Shown here: positions 62,406-64,000 of the stretch, piece by piece
Layout of the letters: every line of letters starts with the position of its first letter
How positions within the stretch are numbered: position 1 is the stretch's first letter
From: Planctomycetota bacterium
GTDB taxonomy: Bacteria > Planctomycetota > Brocadiia > Brocadiales > Brocadiaceae
NCBI GenBank assembly: GCA_016873165.1
Contig: VGXV01000002.1
Span: 83,020-147,019, forward strand
Direction of reading: 5' to 3'
Length of the DNA stretch: 64,000 nt
Translations under genes and position numbers: made by a program
The notes under the pieces: generated by a model
What the model was told of the DNA's origin: nothing
Database searches by the model: none
What the model saw: the letters and a program-made list of their open reading frames with translations, nothing else

Positions 62406-62424
62406 TTTTTCAAAAAACTAAAGT
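62406..62424 (+). repeat. 19-bp direct repeat, copy 2
   Basis: Exact copy of 62122-62140, 66 bases before the ATG of the NtrC-type regulator, so it may be part of its control region. Confidence 0.55.
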
Positions 62425-62489
62425 ATTGCCTTGTTTTTTTAGTAAGTTGAGTATCAAGCACGATCTGTTTTTGAGGGAAGGGTTTATAA

Positions 62490-63848
62490 ATGACGCCGAA
62501 AGGAATAATTCTTGTTGTTGATGATGAAGAGACAATCAGGCTTTCTGTTAAGGAATTTTTAGATTCGCAGGGTTATGATGCGGTTGTTGCCGATAGCTGC
62601 GAAGAAGCATTGGAAAAAATGGACGCATTTATGCCTGATTTGATATTGTTGGACTTGCGGTTGCCCAATATCAATGGCGTGGAGCTCATCGGGAAAATCA
62701 AAGAGAAAGACCCTAACGCATTAATGGTGGTGATGACGGGATATGGAAGCGTGGATTCCGCAGTGGAAGTGATGAGACTGGGGGCTTATGATTATTTAGA
62801 GAAGCCGTTTAAGCTGGAACGGTTAAAATCCGTTGTTGAAAAGGCATTGCGGAAGCAGGGACTACGCCAGGAGGTTCTTGAAATACAGGAAAAGCAATGG
62901 ACGTTTGATGAAGAATCGGATGGAATCATTATTGGCAATAGTCCGCAGATGAAAGAAATCTATTCCCTTATTAAACAGGTGGCAAAGAGTTCTTCCACCA
63001 CGGTGTTAATACAGGGAGAAAGCGGCACGGGAAAAGAACTTGTCGCAAGGGCGGTTCATCGGTTAAGCGCCAGAAAATCAGGACGTTTTGTTGATATTAA
63101 TTGTGCGGCGCTTACGGAAAGCCTTTTAGAGGCGGAATTGTTTGGATATGAAAAAGGGGCTTTTACCGGCGCGGCGACAGCAGGCAAGCCGGGTTTGTTT
63201 GAAGTTGCCGATAAAGGCACTGTTTTTTTAGATGAAATAGGAGAAATGGGGGTTTTGCTGCAGGCAAAATTGTTACGAATTCTGCAGGAAAGACAATTCA
63301 AAAGAGTTGGGGGCATTAACGATATTAAGATAGATGTCCGGATTATTGCCTCGACAAACAGAAATCTTGAAGATGAAATAGAAGCGGGGAATTTTAGAAA
63401 GGATTTGTATTACCGGTTAAAAGTATTGCCGATATATGTGCCACCATTGAGGGAAAGAAAAGAAGATATTATGCTTTTGGTTAAATACTTTATTCACAAA
63501 TATAATAATGAATTCAGCAAGAATATTTGTGATATCCCCTCCGATACGGAACAGATTTTATTGGAATATGGCTGGCCGGGAAACATTAGAGAATTAAAGA
63601 ATGTTATAGAAAGGGCTGTATTGATTGCAAACGGCAATACATTGCTGCCAAAATATGTTGCGAATATCAGTTTTGGGAAAAAAGAAACGAATAGTATGGC
63701 GGACATCGGCGATATTGAAAGCGCCGGTAACGAAGGGAATGGCGTGGTGGACGTTCGTTCGCTGGCGTTTATGGAAAAACGGCATATAGAAAAGGTGCTT
63801 AAATACCTCATGGCGAAGGGCGGAGGCAGCACGGGTACTGGGCATTAA
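62490..63848 (+). CDS. NtrC-family sigma-54 response regulator, C-terminus frameshifted
   Basis: 452 residues in the open frame: receiver (1-118; D55 phosphoacceptor in LILLDLRLP), AAA+ domain with Walker A GESGTGKE (176-183), the sigma-54 contact loop GAFTGA (223-228), Walker B TVFLDEIGEM, and the R-finger region. The frame ends MAKGGGSTGTGH, but from 63818 another frame reads AEAARVLGINRTTLYNKI, the expected Fis-type HTH, and stops at 63906. One extra G in the GGG at 63817-63819 explains it. Either the assembly has an error or the regulator has lost DNA binding. Partner kinase is not in the window. Confidence 0.9.
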   Translation: MTPKGIILVVDDEETIRLSVKEFLDSQGYDAVVADSCEEALEKMDAFMPDLILLDLRLPNINGVELIGKIKEKDPNALMVVMTGYGSVDSAVEVMRLGAYDYLEKPFKLERLKSVVEKALRKQGLRQEVLEIQEKQWTFDEESDGIIIGNSPQMKEIYSLIKQVAKSSSTTVLIQGESGTGKELVARAVHRLSARKSGRFVDINCAALTESLLEAELFGYEKGAFTGAATAGKPGLFEVADKGTVFLDEIGEMGVLLQAKLLRILQERQFKRVGGINDIKIDVRIIASTNRNLEDEIEAGNFRKDLYYRLKVLPIYVPPLRERKEDIMLLVKYFIHKYNNEFSKNICDIPSDTEQILLEYGWPGNIRELKNVIERAVLIANGNTLLPKYVANISFGKKETNSMADIGDIESAGNEGNGVVDVRSLAFMEKRHIEKVLKYLMAKGGGSTGTGH

Positions 63849-64000
63849 CAGAACGACGTTATATAATAAAATAGGGTCATCGTGGAAACGAGTGGGTAGA
63901 TTTTAGGGATTTTCATATCTCAGGAAGCATACATGTCAGAATTTTTAAGCGTAGATATTCTTCGTCTCTTAGGCCGTAAGCCCGTCTTTGTATAACCCTG

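Noticed and set aside
63933..63995. Short ORF MSEFLSVDILRLLGRKPVFV at the window end
   Set aside because: Twenty residues followed by a stop, no ribosome site and no family; too short to call and possibly the start of something cut by the window or another frame error.

Overview
The window looks like chromosomal DNA from an anammox planctomycete (Candidatus Brocadiales; Kuenenia, Brocadia or Jettenia type). The main evidence is an octaheme protein at 28198-29901 (minus) that matches hydrazine dehydrogenase closely. It has eight c-type heme motifs, one of them a CX4CH, and the tyrosine that cross-links heme P460 falls at residue 462. A siroheme-decarboxylase (AhbA/AhbB) gene pair, ADP-heptose and MurD/MurJ envelope genes, a 2-oxoacid:ferredoxin oxidoreductase and an A+T-rich composition fit the same group. 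The species cannot be fixed from sequence reading alone.

Layout. Bases 1-5500 hold the 3' part of ftsH and then a scrapyard: toxin-antitoxin remnants, a G+C-rich cassette with a truncated DUF4145 gene between 24-bp inverted repeats, a Fic gene and a dead AAA_14 ATPase. 5500-15000 (minus) carries an HD-GYP protein, korD-korA-korB, nfo, rseC-like, HU, a ferredoxin, rlmN and murJ, with rpmH alone on the plus strand. 15200-15600 holds a c-di-GMP-I riboswitch and terminator with no gene downstream on its strand. 18100-26630 (plus) is a hybrid histidine kinase, a REC-XRE regulator, hldE-gmhA-gmhB, a methyltransferase, a J-domain protein and adenine deaminase. 26650-33000 (minus) is a 140-bp MITE, a TPR lipoprotein, hydrazine dehydrogenase with its own promoter and terminator, and a lemA/TPM/nucleotidyltransferase operon. 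33200-35130 (plus) is a three-gene operon joining a PCP_red/sulfite-reductase-like/ferredoxin protein to ahbA and ahbB.

35180-46500 (minus) is mostly housekeeping: a PLD-like protein, nnrD, larB, tsaD, ctp, tRNA-Phe, surE, tRNA-Glu, tRNA-Lys and rpsB-tsf-pyrH-frr. 46770-51640 (plus) holds an RCC1-repeat protein, an aquaporin, murD and an HDOD protein. 51660-61655 (minus, with one plus gene) holds a metallo-hydrolase, a vWA-OmpA lipoprotein, pdxB, two nucleobase deaminases, a second MITE copy, trpF, a HepT/MntA toxin-antitoxin pair, purH and an AAA_14 ATPase. The end is a hairpin cluster and an NtrC-type regulator whose last helix-turn-helix is frameshifted.

The best leads are (1) the PCP_red-sulfite-reductase-like-ferredoxin protein translationally coupled to siroheme decarboxylase, a plausible helper of heme synthesis in a heme-hungry organism; (2) the two-copy MITE with perfect 8-bp target duplications; and (3) the orphan c-di-GMP riboswitch aimed antisense into a SUMF1-domain gene.
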